Position numbers and translations under genes: made by a program
Notes under the pieces: model-generated
What the model saw: the letters and a program-made list of their open reading frames with translations, nothing else
What the model was told of the DNA's origin: nothing
The model's database searches: none
Shown: positions 27,040-35,385 of the stretch, piece after piece
How the letters are laid out: the number at the start of each line of letters is the position of its first letter
Numbering within the stretch: the stretch's first letter is position 1
Source of the DNA: Corynebacterium phocae
GTDB taxonomy: Bacteria > Actinomycetota > Actinomycetes > Mycobacteriales > Mycobacteriaceae
NCBI RefSeq assembly: GCF_008693075.1
Contig: NZ_VXKJ01000037.1
Span: forward strand, 248,001 to 312,000
Length of the DNA: 64,000 bases
Direction: 5' to 3'

Positions 27040-27882
27040 ATGAGTCTGGATTCGAAGCACGACTCTGGCAGTCTTAGACCGAGTGAGCAACGCGGCTCTG
27101 GCAGTCATGGCTCGAGTGGGCAGCACGGCTCTGGCGCTACAGGCCCGTGCGTAACCGGTTCCGGGTCCAAGGAATGCAGGCACCCCGCAGCCATCTTCTG
27201 GGACATGGACGGAACGCTTACCGACTCAGAGCCACTGTGGGAGAAGGCAACGTACTACCTCTCATCTTTGCTTGGGCGGGAGCTGACCCCGGAAGTCCGG
27301 GAACGGACTGTTGGCGCGACCTTTGACACCACCTTCGCAATTTTGGCCGAATACGCCGGTTACATCCCGAAACCGGGGGACCGCGAATTCTACCGGGAAA
27401 AAATGTTTGACCACGTCAAACAGTCTTTCGCGCGGAACTCTGCGGTGTTCCCGGGAGTAAAGGAGCTGCTTAACCAGCTGCGCAGTGATGGAATCCCCAT
27501 GTTGATTACCACCAATACCCAGCGCGCTGTGGCCCAGCCCGTCATCGAAGATATAGGCAGTGACTTCTTTATTGACACCATCTGCGGGGATGAGGTCCCG
27601 GTGGGAAAGCCCGCCCCGGACATGTATTTAGAGGCCGCGCGGCGGGTTGGCCACCACCCAGGTGACTGCCTGGTATTCGAGGATTCCTTTAATGGGATGC
27701 AAGCAGCCGTCAGTGCCGGCTGTGTGACCATTGGGCTGCCGGCGGATCCCACCGCACCGCTTCCGGTTGGTGCTGTAGCAATTAGCCGGTTTACTGACCA
27801 GGCGGGTTCCGGAAAGGTTCACCTAGCGGGAGTGGACAAAGAAGACCTCTACCAGTGGTTTTCTGCTCTCAGGTGCCGCTGA
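27040..27882 (+). CDS. HAD-family phosphatase with repeat-bearing N-terminus
   Basis: A 280-residue HAD hydrolase of the beta-phosphoglucomutase-like subfamily. The catalytic motif I is FWDMDGTLTDSEPLW (first Asp the nucleophile), motif II LITTNT, motif III lysine in VGKPAPDMY, and motif IV FEDSFNG. The substrate is not predictable. The first 45 residues are unusual: three imperfect 11-residue repeats rich in Gly, Ser, His and Gln, encoded by a 33-bp tandem repeat at 27058-27156. The ATG at 27040 is seven bases after the previous stop. No later in-frame start exists before motif I, so the extension is probably translated. Confidence 0.88.
   Translation: MSLDSKHDSGSLRPSEQRGSGSHGSSGQHGSGATGPCVTGSGSKECRHPAAIFWDMDGTLTDSEPLWEKATYYLSSLLGRELTPEVRERTVGATFDTTFAILAEYAGYIPKPGDREFYREKMFDHVKQSFARNSAVFPGVKELLNQLRSDGIPMLITTNTQRAVAQPVIEDIGSDFFIDTICGDEVPVGKPAPDMYLEAARRVGHHPGDCLVFEDSFNGMQAAVSAGCVTIGLPADPTAPLPVGAVAISRFTDQAGSGKVHLAGVDKEDLYQWFSALRCR
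27058..27156 (+). repeat. 33-bp tandem repeat, three units, inside the HAD gene
   Basis: Units at 27058-27090, 27091-27123 and 27124-27156. All share the core CNCGRCTCTGGC near their start. The first two are the most similar; the third has diverged in its second half. They encode HDSGSLRPSEQ, RGSGSHGSSGQ and HGSGATGPCVT. Confidence 0.8.
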
Positions 27883-27964
27883 AACAACCCGGCAGGGATG
27901 GTGTGGTTGCGCGAGGCAACGAATTCAATTGGTGTGTAGTCGCGCGACCCATAGGGTGTAGTGC

Positions 27965-27970
27965 AATAAT
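27965..27970 (+). promoter_or_regulatory. -10 element of hisE (leaderless type)
   Basis: AATAAT ends eight bases before the GTG of hisE at 27979. No ribosome-binding site is present between them. Confidence 0.4.
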
Positions 27971-27978
27971 GAGCAGTT

Positions 27979-28242
27979 GTGAAGAACTTTGAAGAACTAT
28001 TCCAGGAGTTATCGGCCAAAGCCGAAACCCGCCCGGCCGGGTCCGGCACCGTTGCAGCGCTAGACAAGGGCGTGCATTTCCTAGGCAAGAAAATCATTGA
28101 AGAAGCCGGTGAGGTCTGGATTGCCGCTGAGTATCAGTCAGATGCTGAACTCGCGGAAGAGATGTCGCAGCTTATCTACTGGCTACAAGCCATGATGGTA
28201 AAGCGCGGGCTCAAACCCGAAGACCTCTACAAGTACCTTTAA
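27979..28242 (+). CDS. hisE: Phosphoribosyl-ATP diphosphatase
   Basis: An 87-residue HisE, an all-helical MazG-like enzyme that hydrolyses phosphoribosyl-ATP to phosphoribosyl-AMP, the second step of histidine synthesis. The motifs [17 protein letters not shown] and [16 protein letters not shown] supply the acidic metal-binding residues. The start is GTG. It stands as a separate gene, not fused to HisI, as in other corynebacteria. hisG follows after 27 bases; the two form an operon for the first steps of the pathway. Confidence 0.95.
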   Translation: MKNFEELFQELSAKAETRPAGSGTVAALDKGVHFLGKKIIEEAGEVWIAAEYQSDAELAEEMSQLIYWLQAMMVKRGLKPEDLYKYL

Positions 28243-28269
28243 ACCCAAGGAATCGAGTACAACAGCAGC

Positions 28270-29133
28270 ATGGAAAATGAAGCAAGCTTGATAAAAATCG
28301 CGGTTCCCAACAAGGGGTCGCTCTCCGAAGCGGCGGTAGAGATTTTATCTGAGGCCGGTTATAAGGGACGCGGTGCCAGCAAGTCCCTCAACACTATTGA
28401 CAAGGCCAATGGGATTGAGTTTTTCTTCCTTCGGCCCAAAGACATAGCCATCTACGTTTCCTCGGGCGTGTTGGATATGGGGATCACCGGAAGGGACTTG
28501 GCAGCCGATTCCCGGGCCGAGGTAGACGAGGTTTTGACCCTCGGGTTTGGCGGTTCCACCTTCCGCTACGCCTCGGTGGCGGGGCAGGAATGGTCAGTGG
28601 AAAAGCTCGCCGGAAAAACCATCGCCACGTCCTATCCCAACCTGGTCCGCGATGATTTAGCGCGAAGGGGGATTGCGGCCAAGGTCATAAGGCTTGACGG
28701 GGCGGTAGAGATCTCCATCCGCCTGGGCGTAGCTGACGCCATCGCTGACGTGGTTTCCACCGGCGCAACGCTGCGTCACCAGGGCCTTGAGCCCTTCGGC
28801 GAGCCCATCATTGGCTCTGAAGCGGTGGTGATTAAGCGGGCAAACGTAAAGCCTTCCCCTCGGGAGGAAGTCATCCTAGGGCGCATCCGGGGAATCCTTA
28901 ACGCGCGCCACTACCTCATGTTGGACTTCAACGTAGCGCAGGAGCAATTAGACGAAGCCTCCGCAATTGCCCCCGGCATGTCCGGTCCCACCGTCTCCCC
29001 GCTGGCTCGTAAGGGCTGGGTGGCGGTACGGGCGATGGTTCCGCGCAAACAAGCCAATCAGGTGATGGACGAACTTTTTGCTTTGGGTGCGGAAGCCATC
29101 CTGGCTTCTGAGTTGCGCATAGCCCGCATCTAG
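28270..29133 (+). CDS. hisG: ATP phosphoribosyltransferase, long form
   Basis: A 287-residue long-form HisG, which joins ATP and PRPP to open histidine synthesis and is inhibited by histidine through its C-terminal regulatory domain (about residues 212-287, ending LASELRIARI). The core has KIAVPNKGSLSEAAVE, MGITGRDLA and the PRPP loop ADAIADVVSTGATL. The ATG at 28270 adds six residues before the point where relatives begin; a TTG at 28288 would give LIKIAVPNKG, so the start is ambiguous. It follows hisE. Confidence 0.95.
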   Translation: MENEASLIKIAVPNKGSLSEAAVEILSEAGYKGRGASKSLNTIDKANGIEFFFLRPKDIAIYVSSGVLDMGITGRDLAADSRAEVDEVLTLGFGGSTFRYASVAGQEWSVEKLAGKTIATSYPNLVRDDLARRGIAAKVIRLDGAVEISIRLGVADAIADVVSTGATLRHQGLEPFGEPIIGSEAVVIKRANVKPSPREEVILGRIRGILNARHYLMLDFNVAQEQLDEASAIAPGMSGPTVSPLARKGWVAVRAMVPRKQANQVMDELFALGAEAILASELRIARI

Positions 29134-29162
29134 CATCTCCGGTTTTTAACTAAGAACCTATA

Positions 29163-29188
29163 GAAAATCCCCGTTTCAGGGGTATTTC
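29163..29188 (+). terminator. Terminator-like hairpin after hisG
   Basis: GAAAATCCCC (29163-29172) and GGGGTATTTC (29179-29188) pair at eight of ten positions around a six-base loop. A T-rich right arm follows the GC core. Confidence 0.45.
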
Positions 29189-29299
29189 CAAAGAAATCTG
29201 CATGGGTGTAGTACAAGCCGTTACCATGGTGGTGACGCCTGCCCGAGGCTGGGCGTGAAGAATATTTCTCAACGCATTGTAGATAAGGAGTCACACACC

Positions 29300-30910
29300 A
29301 TGGCAAAGACCTCCAAGAAGTCCACCACTGGTTCCAGCAAGACCACGAAGGGCGGCTCCGCCGCGAAGAAGGACGAAAACGGCAAGCCCCAGGACATTGA
29401 CGCGGCCTCCATCACCGAGGCCATCGAAAAGCGCGGCAACTCCGCACGCGCCAACGTGGCCGGCGGGGAAGGCAAACCCGTAGCCTCGGGCAAGACCCGC
29501 ACGGAAACTGACCTGTTGGGGGACCTGGACGTTCCTGCGGACGCCTACTACGGCGTACACACGGTACGCGCCATGGATAACTTTAAGATCTCCTATGTCA
29601 CCATCAACACCATCCCTGACTTCATCCGCGGCATGGTGCAGGTGAAGAAAGCCTGTGCAATGGCCAACCGCCGCCTGCACGTCTTGCCAAAGAAGAAGGC
29701 GGAAGCCATCATCTGGGCCTGCGACCAAATCCTCGAGGAAGGCCGTTGCATGGACCAGTTCCCGCTGGATGTCTTCCAAGGTGGCGCCGGAACATCCCTA
29801 AACATGAACACCAACGAGGTCGTAGCCAACCTGGCGCTTGAGTACCTGGGGGAGGAGAAGGGCACGTATGACGTCATCAACCCCAACGATGACGTCAATA
29901 TGTCCCAGTCCACCAATGACGCCTACCCCACTGGCTTCCGCCTGGGCCTGTATTCCTCAATCGACTCCCTCATCGAGCGCATTGATGAGCTGCAGTCCGC
30001 CTTTAACACCAAAGGCAACGAATTCCAGGACATCTTGAAGATGGGCCGCACGCAGTTGCAAGACGCCGTCCCCATGACGCTCGGAGATGAGTTCAAAGCC
30101 TTTGCCCACAACCTCCAAGAAGAGCAAGCCATTCTGCGGGACGCGCAACAGCGCTTGTTAGAGATCAACCTGGGCGCCACCGCCATTGGTACCGGCGTCA
30201 ACACCCCGGCTGGGTACCGCCATCAGGTCACCGCAGCCCTGGCTGAGGTCACCGGGCTAGACATCCGCTCCGCCAGCGACTTGATTGAGGCCACCTCTGA
30301 CTGCGGCGCATACGTGCTGCTGCACTCGGTCATCAAGCGTGCGGCCATGAAGCTGTCCAAGATTTCCAATGACCTGCGTCTGCTGTCTTCTGGCCCCCGC
30401 GCCGGCCTTAATGAAATCAACCTGCCAGCCCGCCAGGCTGGTTCCTCCATCATGCCGGGTAAGGTCAACCCGGTTATCCCGGAGGTAGTCAACCAGACCT
30501 GCTTTAAGATCTTTGGCAATGACCACGTGGTCACCATGGCTTCTGAGGCCGGGCAGCTGCAACTCAATGTGATGGAGCCGGTCATCGGTGAGGCACTTTT
30601 CCAGTCCATCCGCATCATGGGCAACGCCGTGGACACGCTGCGTGAAAAGTGCGTAGTGGGCATTACCGCTAATGCTGATGTGTGCCGCGCTTACGTGGAC
30701 AACTCCATCGGAATTGTGACCTACCTCAACCCGTTCATCGGCCACCACAACGGTGACCTGATTGCCAAAGAGTCCCTGGAGACGGGCAAGGGCGTCCGCG
30801 AGCTGGTGCTGGAGAAGGGCTTGCTTGATGAGGAGACGCTCAACAAGGTGTTGAGCGTGGAAAACCTCATGCACCCGGAGTTCCGCGGCCAGCTGTTCAT
30901 CGACGAATAG
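29300..30910 (+). CDS. aspA: Aspartate ammonia-lyase
   Basis: A 536-residue aspartase that converts L-aspartate to fumarate and ammonia. The signature [11 protein letters not shown] (the flexible active-site loop with the catalytic serine) is present, as are [24 protein letters not shown] and [10 protein letters not shown]. Compared with enterobacterial AspA (about 478 residues) it has a 65-residue N-terminal extension rich in Lys, Ser, Thr and Gly; such extensions also occur in other corynebacterial AspA proteins. ATG 29300 follows AAGGAG; an in-frame codon at 29255 does not have a site. A C4-dicarboxylate carrier gene follows, suggesting aspartate uptake and fumarate export or respiration. 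Confidence 0.95.
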   Translation: MAKTSKKSTTGSSKTTKGGSAAKKDENGKPQDIDAASITEAIEKRGNSARANVAGGEGKPVASGKTRTETDLLGDLDVPADAYYGVHTVRAMDNFKISYVTINTIPDFIRGMVQVKKACAMANRRLHVLPKKKAEAIIWACDQILEEGRCMDQFPLDVFQGGAGTSLNMNTNEVVANLALEYLGEEKGTYDVINPNDDVNMSQSTNDAYPTGFRLGLYSSIDSLIERIDELQSAFNTKGNEFQDILKMGRTQLQDAVPMTLGDEFKAFAHNLQEEQAILRDAQQRLLEINLGATAIGTGVNTPAGYRHQVTAALAEVTGLDIRSASDLIEATSDCGAYVLLHSVIKRAAMKLSKISNDLRLLSSGPRAGLNEINLPARQAGSSIMPGKVNPVIPEVVNQTCFKIFGNDHVVTMASEAGQLQLNVMEPVIGEALFQSIRIMGNAVDTLREKCVVGITANADVCRAYVDNSIGIVTYLNPFIGHHNGDLIAKESLETGKGVRELVLEKGLLDEETLNKVLSVENLMHPEFRGQLFIDE

Positions 30911-31252
30911 CCTCCGCCTCCCGGTGAGGCTGCCTCCGGGGCCGCCGCCTCTGGTGTCGCTGCCTTTGGGGCTGCCGCCGGGAATCGTTTCCTCGTTAAG
31001 GGCCTGAGCCACTGCAGTGGCCAGGCCCTTTTCGCTTGCCTTGCCGCCCCTGCGGCCCCAAGTTCCGGGGTGGGCCAGGCGGGGTGGAACCGAACTTAAG
31101 GGGATCCCCCGGGGGAAAGAAGGTGTAATACCACACAAACGGGTGCAAAACCCGTGTCCGAATTATTTGTTTGGCTGGGAAAGTGGGAAAATTGGAGGCG
31201 AAGGACGGTGAGAGAAGTCCGTCCACGTTGTTGGTGAGAAAGTGAGTTTCCT
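30911..31252. other. Gene-free stretch between aspA and the Dcu carrier
   Basis: About 340 bases. After the aspA stop the same frame stays open for 62 codons and reads Pro/Ala/Gly-rich, but this includes a terminator hairpin. The first part contains imperfect repeats of GCTGCCTCCGGGGCCGCC type. Two further hairpins lie in the leader of the carrier gene: ACGGGT/ACCCGT (31139-31155) and GGACGG/CCGTCC (31203-31224). Confidence 0.5.
30998..31034 (+). terminator. Rho-independent terminator of aspA
   Basis: AAGGGCCTG (30998-31006) pairs with CAGGCCCTT (31022-31030), with an inner stem GCCACTGCAGTGGC, followed by TTTTC. This separates aspA from the carrier gene, perhaps incompletely. Confidence 0.8.
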
Positions 31253-32557
31253 ATGGTTTTTCTCCATATAGCCATCGTTTTACTAGCCATCTACCTGGGA
31301 GCCAGGCTAGGGGCCATTGGCATCGGGCTAGCTGGTGGCCTGGGCGTTCTAGCGCTTGGTGCCACCGGTGTCCCAGTCAACCGCGAGGACATTCCCTTTG
31401 ATGTCATTGCCATCATCATGACCGTCATCGCCGCCATCGCCGCTATGCAGCGGGCCGGGGGAATGGACTACCTGGTGTACCTGGCGGAGAAGTTTCTGCG
31501 GAAAAATCCCCGGCGCGTAACCTTCTACGCGCCCGTGGTTACTTGGCTGATGACAGTCCTGGCGGGTACGGGGCACACCGCCTTTTCCACACTGCCGGTC
31601 ATCGTTGAGGTTGCCAAAGAGGGCAAGGTGCGGCCCTCGCGCCCGCTCTCGGTAGCTGTTGTAGCCTCTCAGATGGCTATTGTGGCCTCCCCAATATCCG
31701 CTGCGGTGGTCTTTATGGCCTCCGCCCTGGAACCCTTGGGCGTGGGCTACTTGCAGCTTTTGGCGGTGTTGATTCCGGCCACGTTCCTGTCTATATTCCC
31801 TGCTGCCTGGGTGGCCAACCGGTCTGGGGTGGAGCTTAGCGACGACCCCGTGTATCAAGACCGCCATCGCCGCGGCCTGGTCAAGGAACCTAACACGCAG
31901 GGCTACTCCCCGCAGCCGGGGGCAAAGGCCTCTGTGGGGATCTTCGGCGTAGCCATCGTCGTGGTGATGGCCTGGGCAACGCTGATTTCCGATCAGGTGG
32001 GCTTAGTTGCTGAACCTATGTTGCCGCGCAATGAGGCCATTATGACGATCATGCTTTCCGCCGCAACGTTGATTGTGCTTCTGACCAAAATACCGGCGGC
32101 TGATCTGCTCAACACCCAGGTCTTTAAGTCCGGCATGTCGGCGTCCATGTGCGTGCTGGGCGTTGCCTGGTTGGGCACCACTTTGATTAATCACTACCTG
32201 GACAGTATTGATGCCATAGCCGGCAGCGTGCTGGAAACCTCACCGTGGTTGCTAGCCGTTGTCCTTTTCTTCGCAGCTGCTTTGCTTTACTCCCAGGCGG
32301 CCACCGCCAAGGCACTCATGCCGGCAGCTTTGGCACTGGGGGTATCACCACTTACCGCCGTTGCGGCTTTCCCGGCAGTGTCCGCGCTATTTGTGCTTCC
32401 TACTTACCCCACGCTGCTGGCAGCTGTGGAGATGGATGACACCGGGTCTACCCGGATTGGCAAGGCCGTGTTTAACCACCCATTCCTGGTTCCGGGCGTA
32501 GTGTCAATTGCCACCTCGGTGATGCTGGGCTACGTCCTAGGGGCTGTGTTGATCTAA
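31253..32557 (+). CDS. Anaerobic C4-dicarboxylate carrier, DcuA/DcuB family
   Basis: A 434-residue membrane protein with about ten to twelve helices. LLAIYLGARLGAIGIGLAGG, IPFDVIAIIMTVIAAIAAMQ and VLAGTGHTAFSTLPVI are strong Dcu-family landmarks. Family members exchange fumarate, aspartate, malate and succinate. Located after aspA, it probably imports aspartate or exchanges it for fumarate or succinate; aspA and dcu pairing is common in bacteria. I cannot separate DcuA from DcuB by reading. A hydrophilic loop (about residues 195-225) is the most polar part. The leader holds two hairpins. Confidence 0.92.
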   Translation: MVFLHIAIVLLAIYLGARLGAIGIGLAGGLGVLALGATGVPVNREDIPFDVIAIIMTVIAAIAAMQRAGGMDYLVYLAEKFLRKNPRRVTFYAPVVTWLMTVLAGTGHTAFSTLPVIVEVAKEGKVRPSRPLSVAVVASQMAIVASPISAAVVFMASALEPLGVGYLQLLAVLIPATFLSIFPAAWVANRSGVELSDDPVYQDRHRRGLVKEPNTQGYSPQPGAKASVGIFGVAIVVVMAWATLISDQVGLVAEPMLPRNEAIMTIMLSAATLIVLLTKIPAADLLNTQVFKSGMSASMCVLGVAWLGTTLINHYLDSIDAIAGSVLETSPWLLAVVLFFAAALLYSQAATAKALMPAALALGVSPLTAVAAFPAVSALFVLPTYPTLLAAVEMDDTGSTRIGKAVFNHPFLVPGVVSIATSVMLGYVLGAVLI

Positions 32558-32588
32558 TCCCGGGGACTAAAGCTGTCTAGTCGGTCCT

Positions 32589-32613
32589 GGCCAGGGGGTG
32601 ACCGCCCCCGGCC
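32589..32613 (+). terminator. GC-rich hairpin after the Dcu carrier gene
   Basis: GGCC-A-GGGGG (32589-32598) pairs with CCCCCGGCC (32605-32613), with one bulged A. No T-run follows. Confidence 0.5.
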
Positions 32614-32663
32614 GGATAGGCGCGGCCGCAGAAAAACCCTGGCGAGTTCGTCCGGTCCCGCGC

Positions 32664-32669
32664 TAGGCT
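32664..32669 (+). promoter_or_regulatory. -10 element of fhs (leaderless type)
   Basis: TAGGCT ends six bases before the ATG at 32676. No ribosome-binding site is visible except GGGG immediately before the ATG. Confidence 0.4.
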
Positions 32670-32675
32670 AGGGGT

Positions 32676-34346
32676 ATGACTAAACAGCCTTCAGATGTAG
32701 AAATTGCCCAAGCTCACACTCTTGAGCCGATTGCGGACATTGCCGCCAAAGCCGGTATCCCCGAAGCAGCCCTCATGCCTTATGGCACCAATAAGGCCAA
32801 AGTAGACATCACCAAGATAGGTGACCTTTCCCAAGCCAAGGGCAAGGTGGTCCTGGTCACCGGCGTTTCACCCACGCCGGCCGGGGAGGGCAAATCCACC
32901 ACGCTCATTGGGTTGACGGATGCGCTGGCTAATTTGGGCCACAACGCCATTGTGGCTTTGCGCGAGCCCTCACTGGGCCCGGTTATGGGCATTAAGGGGG
33001 GCGCGGCCGGTGGCGGCTACTCCCAGATTGTGCCCATGGAGGACATCAACCTGCACTTTACTGGTGACTTCCATGCCATCACCGCCGCCAATAACACCCT
33101 GGCCGCCATGATTGATAACCACATCCACCAGGGCAACCAGCTGGGCATTGATCCGCGTCGTGTGACCTGGCACCGCTGCCTGGACGTCAATGACCGCGCG
33201 TTGCGCACCGTGGTTACTGGACTGGGCGGGCCCGCCCACGGCGTGCCGGCGCAAACTGGCTTTACCATTACGGCGGCTTCGGAGATCATGGCCATCCTGG
33301 GCCTGGCAACTGACCTGGAGGATCTGCGCAAGCGTTTGGGTGATATCACGGTGGGCTATACCTATGACCAAAAGCCAGTGACTGCCCGGGAGCTTAACGC
33401 GGAGGGCGCGCTGACCGCGCTCATGCGTGACGCCCTACACCCCAACCTGGTGCAGACCTTGGGCGGTACGCCCGCGTTTGTTCACGGTGGTCCCTTTGCC
33501 AACATCGCCCACGGCTGTAACACCTTGCTGGCCACCAAGACCGCGCAGCTATTCGGTGACATTGTGCTCACGGAGGCCGGCTTTGGCGCGGACCTAGGCG
33601 GGGAGAAGTTTATGGATATCAAGGCCCGCTTTGGTGACCTGGACGTGGCCGGCGCGGTAGTGGTGGCCACTATCCGTTCCCAGAAGTACAACGGTGGCCA
33701 GGCGCGGGAGGACCTAACTACGGAGAACCTGAAGGCGCTGAGAAAGGGCGTTGTCAACCTGGAGCGCCACGTGGAAAACCTGCGTAAGTTTGGCGTACAG
33801 CCGGTGGTAGCGCTCAACAATTTCTGGTCGGACACAGACGCAGAACGGGAGTTCATGCGCGATTGGGCCAAGGACTTTGGCGTGGCGCTGGAATTCTCCG
33901 ACGTCTGGGCCAAGGGTGGGGCAGGCGCCACGGACCTGGCCAAGGCGCTGCTAGAGAACTTGAGCGAAGGCACCTCCAAGCAGCTCTACGACCCAGCCCA
34001 GGGCGTGGAGGCTTCCATTGAGACTATTGCCACAGAGATTTACCGCGCCGAGCGGGTGGAGTATAGCTCCAAGGCACTCAAGGATCTTAAGTACATTAAG
34101 GACAACGGCTGGGATAACTTCCCGGTGGTCATCTCCAAGACCCAGTATTCGTTCAGCGATGACCCTGCCCAGCTGGGGGCGCCAGAGGGGCATGTGCTGC
34201 ATGTCCGTGAATTGCAGACCCGCACCGGTGCCGGCTTTGTCGTGGTGCTCACTGGTGACGTGATGACCATGCCGGGCTTGCCCAAGGTCCCTTCAGCCAA
34301 CAACATTGACGTGGACAAAGACGGGGTTATTTCCGGGTTGTTCTAG
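32676..34346 (+). CDS. fhs: Formate-tetrahydrofolate ligase
   Basis: A 556-residue enzyme that activates formate with ATP onto tetrahydrofolate, giving 10-formyl-THF for purine and one-carbon metabolism. Motifs: the ATP-binding loop TPAGEGKSTTLIGLTDAL, REPSLGPVMGIKGGAAGGG, and the C-terminal GDVMTMPGLPK. The length and the complete motif set indicate a functional enzyme. It stands alone between the Dcu carrier and a convergent nuclease gene. Many corynebacteria use other routes for formyl-THF, so its presence is a useful metabolic marker. Confidence 0.96.
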   Translation: MTKQPSDVEIAQAHTLEPIADIAAKAGIPEAALMPYGTNKAKVDITKIGDLSQAKGKVVLVTGVSPTPAGEGKSTTLIGLTDALANLGHNAIVALREPSLGPVMGIKGGAAGGGYSQIVPMEDINLHFTGDFHAITAANNTLAAMIDNHIHQGNQLGIDPRRVTWHRCLDVNDRALRTVVTGLGGPAHGVPAQTGFTITAASEIMAILGLATDLEDLRKRLGDITVGYTYDQKPVTARELNAEGALTALMRDALHPNLVQTLGGTPAFVHGGPFANIAHGCNTLLATKTAQLFGDIVLTEAGFGADLGGEKFMDIKARFGDLDVAGAVVVATIRSQKYNGGQAREDLTTENLKALRKGVVNLERHVENLRKFGVQPVVALNNFWSDTDAEREFMRDWAKDFGVALEFSDVWAKGGAGATDLAKALLENLSEGTSKQLYDPAQGVEASIETIATEIYRAERVEYSSKALKDLKYIKDNGWDNFPVVISKTQYSFSDDPAQLGAPEGHVLHVRELQTRTGAGFVVVLTGDVMTMPGLPKVPSANNIDVDKDGVISGLF

Positions 34347-34352
34347 GGCCCA

Positions 34353-34387
34353 TTCCGCCACGCGCGCCCTTTTCACCGGTGGCGGAA
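34353..34387. terminator. Hairpin after fhs
   Basis: TTCCGCCAC (34353-34361) pairs perfectly with GTGGCGGAA (34379-34387). The loop includes a CCCTTTTC stretch. It lies between convergent genes and could serve either strand. Confidence 0.55.
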
Positions 34388-34465
34388 GGGGCGTGTGGTG
34401 GGCGGCGGCTGGTGGGAGGGCACTCCCGCCCGGGCCGGGCGCGGGTGCTTTGATGTCCAGCTGAT

Positions 34466-35308
34466 TTAGCTTAGAGCTGCAGAGTCAGCTACAGATCCCG
34501 GCCACCCGGGGTAGTCGGGTGGGGTGCCACCAAAAGCCGGGCATAGGTGTTGGAAGGAACACCAGTTACATAGGTTGTTCTTCTTGGGGCGGAAGTCACC
34601 GGCCTTGCCGTCGCTTTCTATCTTTTGCCATAGCTGTCCCAGGTCCCTCTCAAAGTATTCCAGCTCCTCCCGGGTGGTGTGAAGAAACATTGAGTCAAGA
34701 ACCTTCAGATACATCAGGCGCAGTTGGGCGGGGATAACCCCAAACAACCGCCAGTAGACCAGCGCGTAAAAACGCATCTGGAACTGCGCCTCTGCGGAAA
34801 ACCGGGGCGGTGGTTTCTTGCCCGTCTTGTAGTCAACTACCCGTACCTCACCGGTGGGGGCTATGTCTACGCGGTCTATGAAACCCCGGACGGGAACCCC
34901 ATTGGGCAGCACGGCCTCAAGGGCCATCTCACACTCATGGGCGTCAAAGCCTTGCGGATTTTCCATCTCAAAGTACCCGCGCACTAAGCGCCAGGCGTCG
35001 TTGAGGAATTCTGGGGTGTCTGGCGGCGGGACTAGCTGGTGTAGCTCATCATCGGCTGCCAGCATCTTGTCCCACTCTGGCTTGATGAAGGACACGGCGG
35101 TGGCAAAGGTGCGTTGCTCGCGGGCTAGTTTATGAGTTTCCTCCAGTACCGCGTGGACTAGGGTACCTTTCACTTGGGCCACGCTCTTGGGTTCCGGGAT
35201 GCGGTCTATGGCCCGCAACCGGTAGCGTAGCGGGCATTGCTGATAGTCACTGGCCCGGGAGGGGGACAGTGCCAGGGGACGGGTGGTAGGAATCTGAGCA
35301 GAAGTCAT
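34466..35308 (-). CDS. RecB-like PD-(D/E)XK nuclease with Fe-S cysteines
   Basis: A 280-residue exonuclease of the RecB/Cas4-like PD-(D/E)XK superfamily. ALSPSRASDYQQCPLRYRL is the N-terminal helix with the first cysteine; RGFIDRVDIAP and VRVVDYKTGKKPP carry the catalytic Asp-x-Lys core; the C-terminal NLCNWCSFQHLCP carries three more cysteines. The four cysteines fit a [4Fe-4S] cluster as in AddB and Cas4. Its cellular role is unknown; no helicase partner or Cas gene is nearby, so a CRISPR link is unlikely. Confidence 0.87.
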   Translation of the reverse strand: MTSAQIPTTRPLALSPSRASDYQQCPLRYRLRAIDRIPEPKSVAQVKGTLVHAVLEETHKLAREQRTFATAVSFIKPEWDKMLAADDELHQLVPPPDTPEFLNDAWRLVRGYFEMENPQGFDAHECEMALEAVLPNGVPVRGFIDRVDIAPTGEVRVVDYKTGKKPPPRFSAEAQFQMRFYALVYWRLFGVIPAQLRLMYLKVLDSMFLHTTREELEYFERDLGQLWQKIESDGKAGDFRPKKNNLCNWCSFQHLCPAFGGTPPDYPGWPGSVADSAALS

Positions 35309-35385
35309 GGTGGCTTTAAGCCTATCGCGCCAAGCAAATCACCGGTATCTTCGCCAAGCGTTGGAAAACATGGCAAGCTGGATAT

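Noticed and set aside
34466..35308. Cas4-like nuclease as a sign of a CRISPR system
   Set aside because: No repeat array and no other cas gene is nearby; the protein fits the free-standing RecB-like family.
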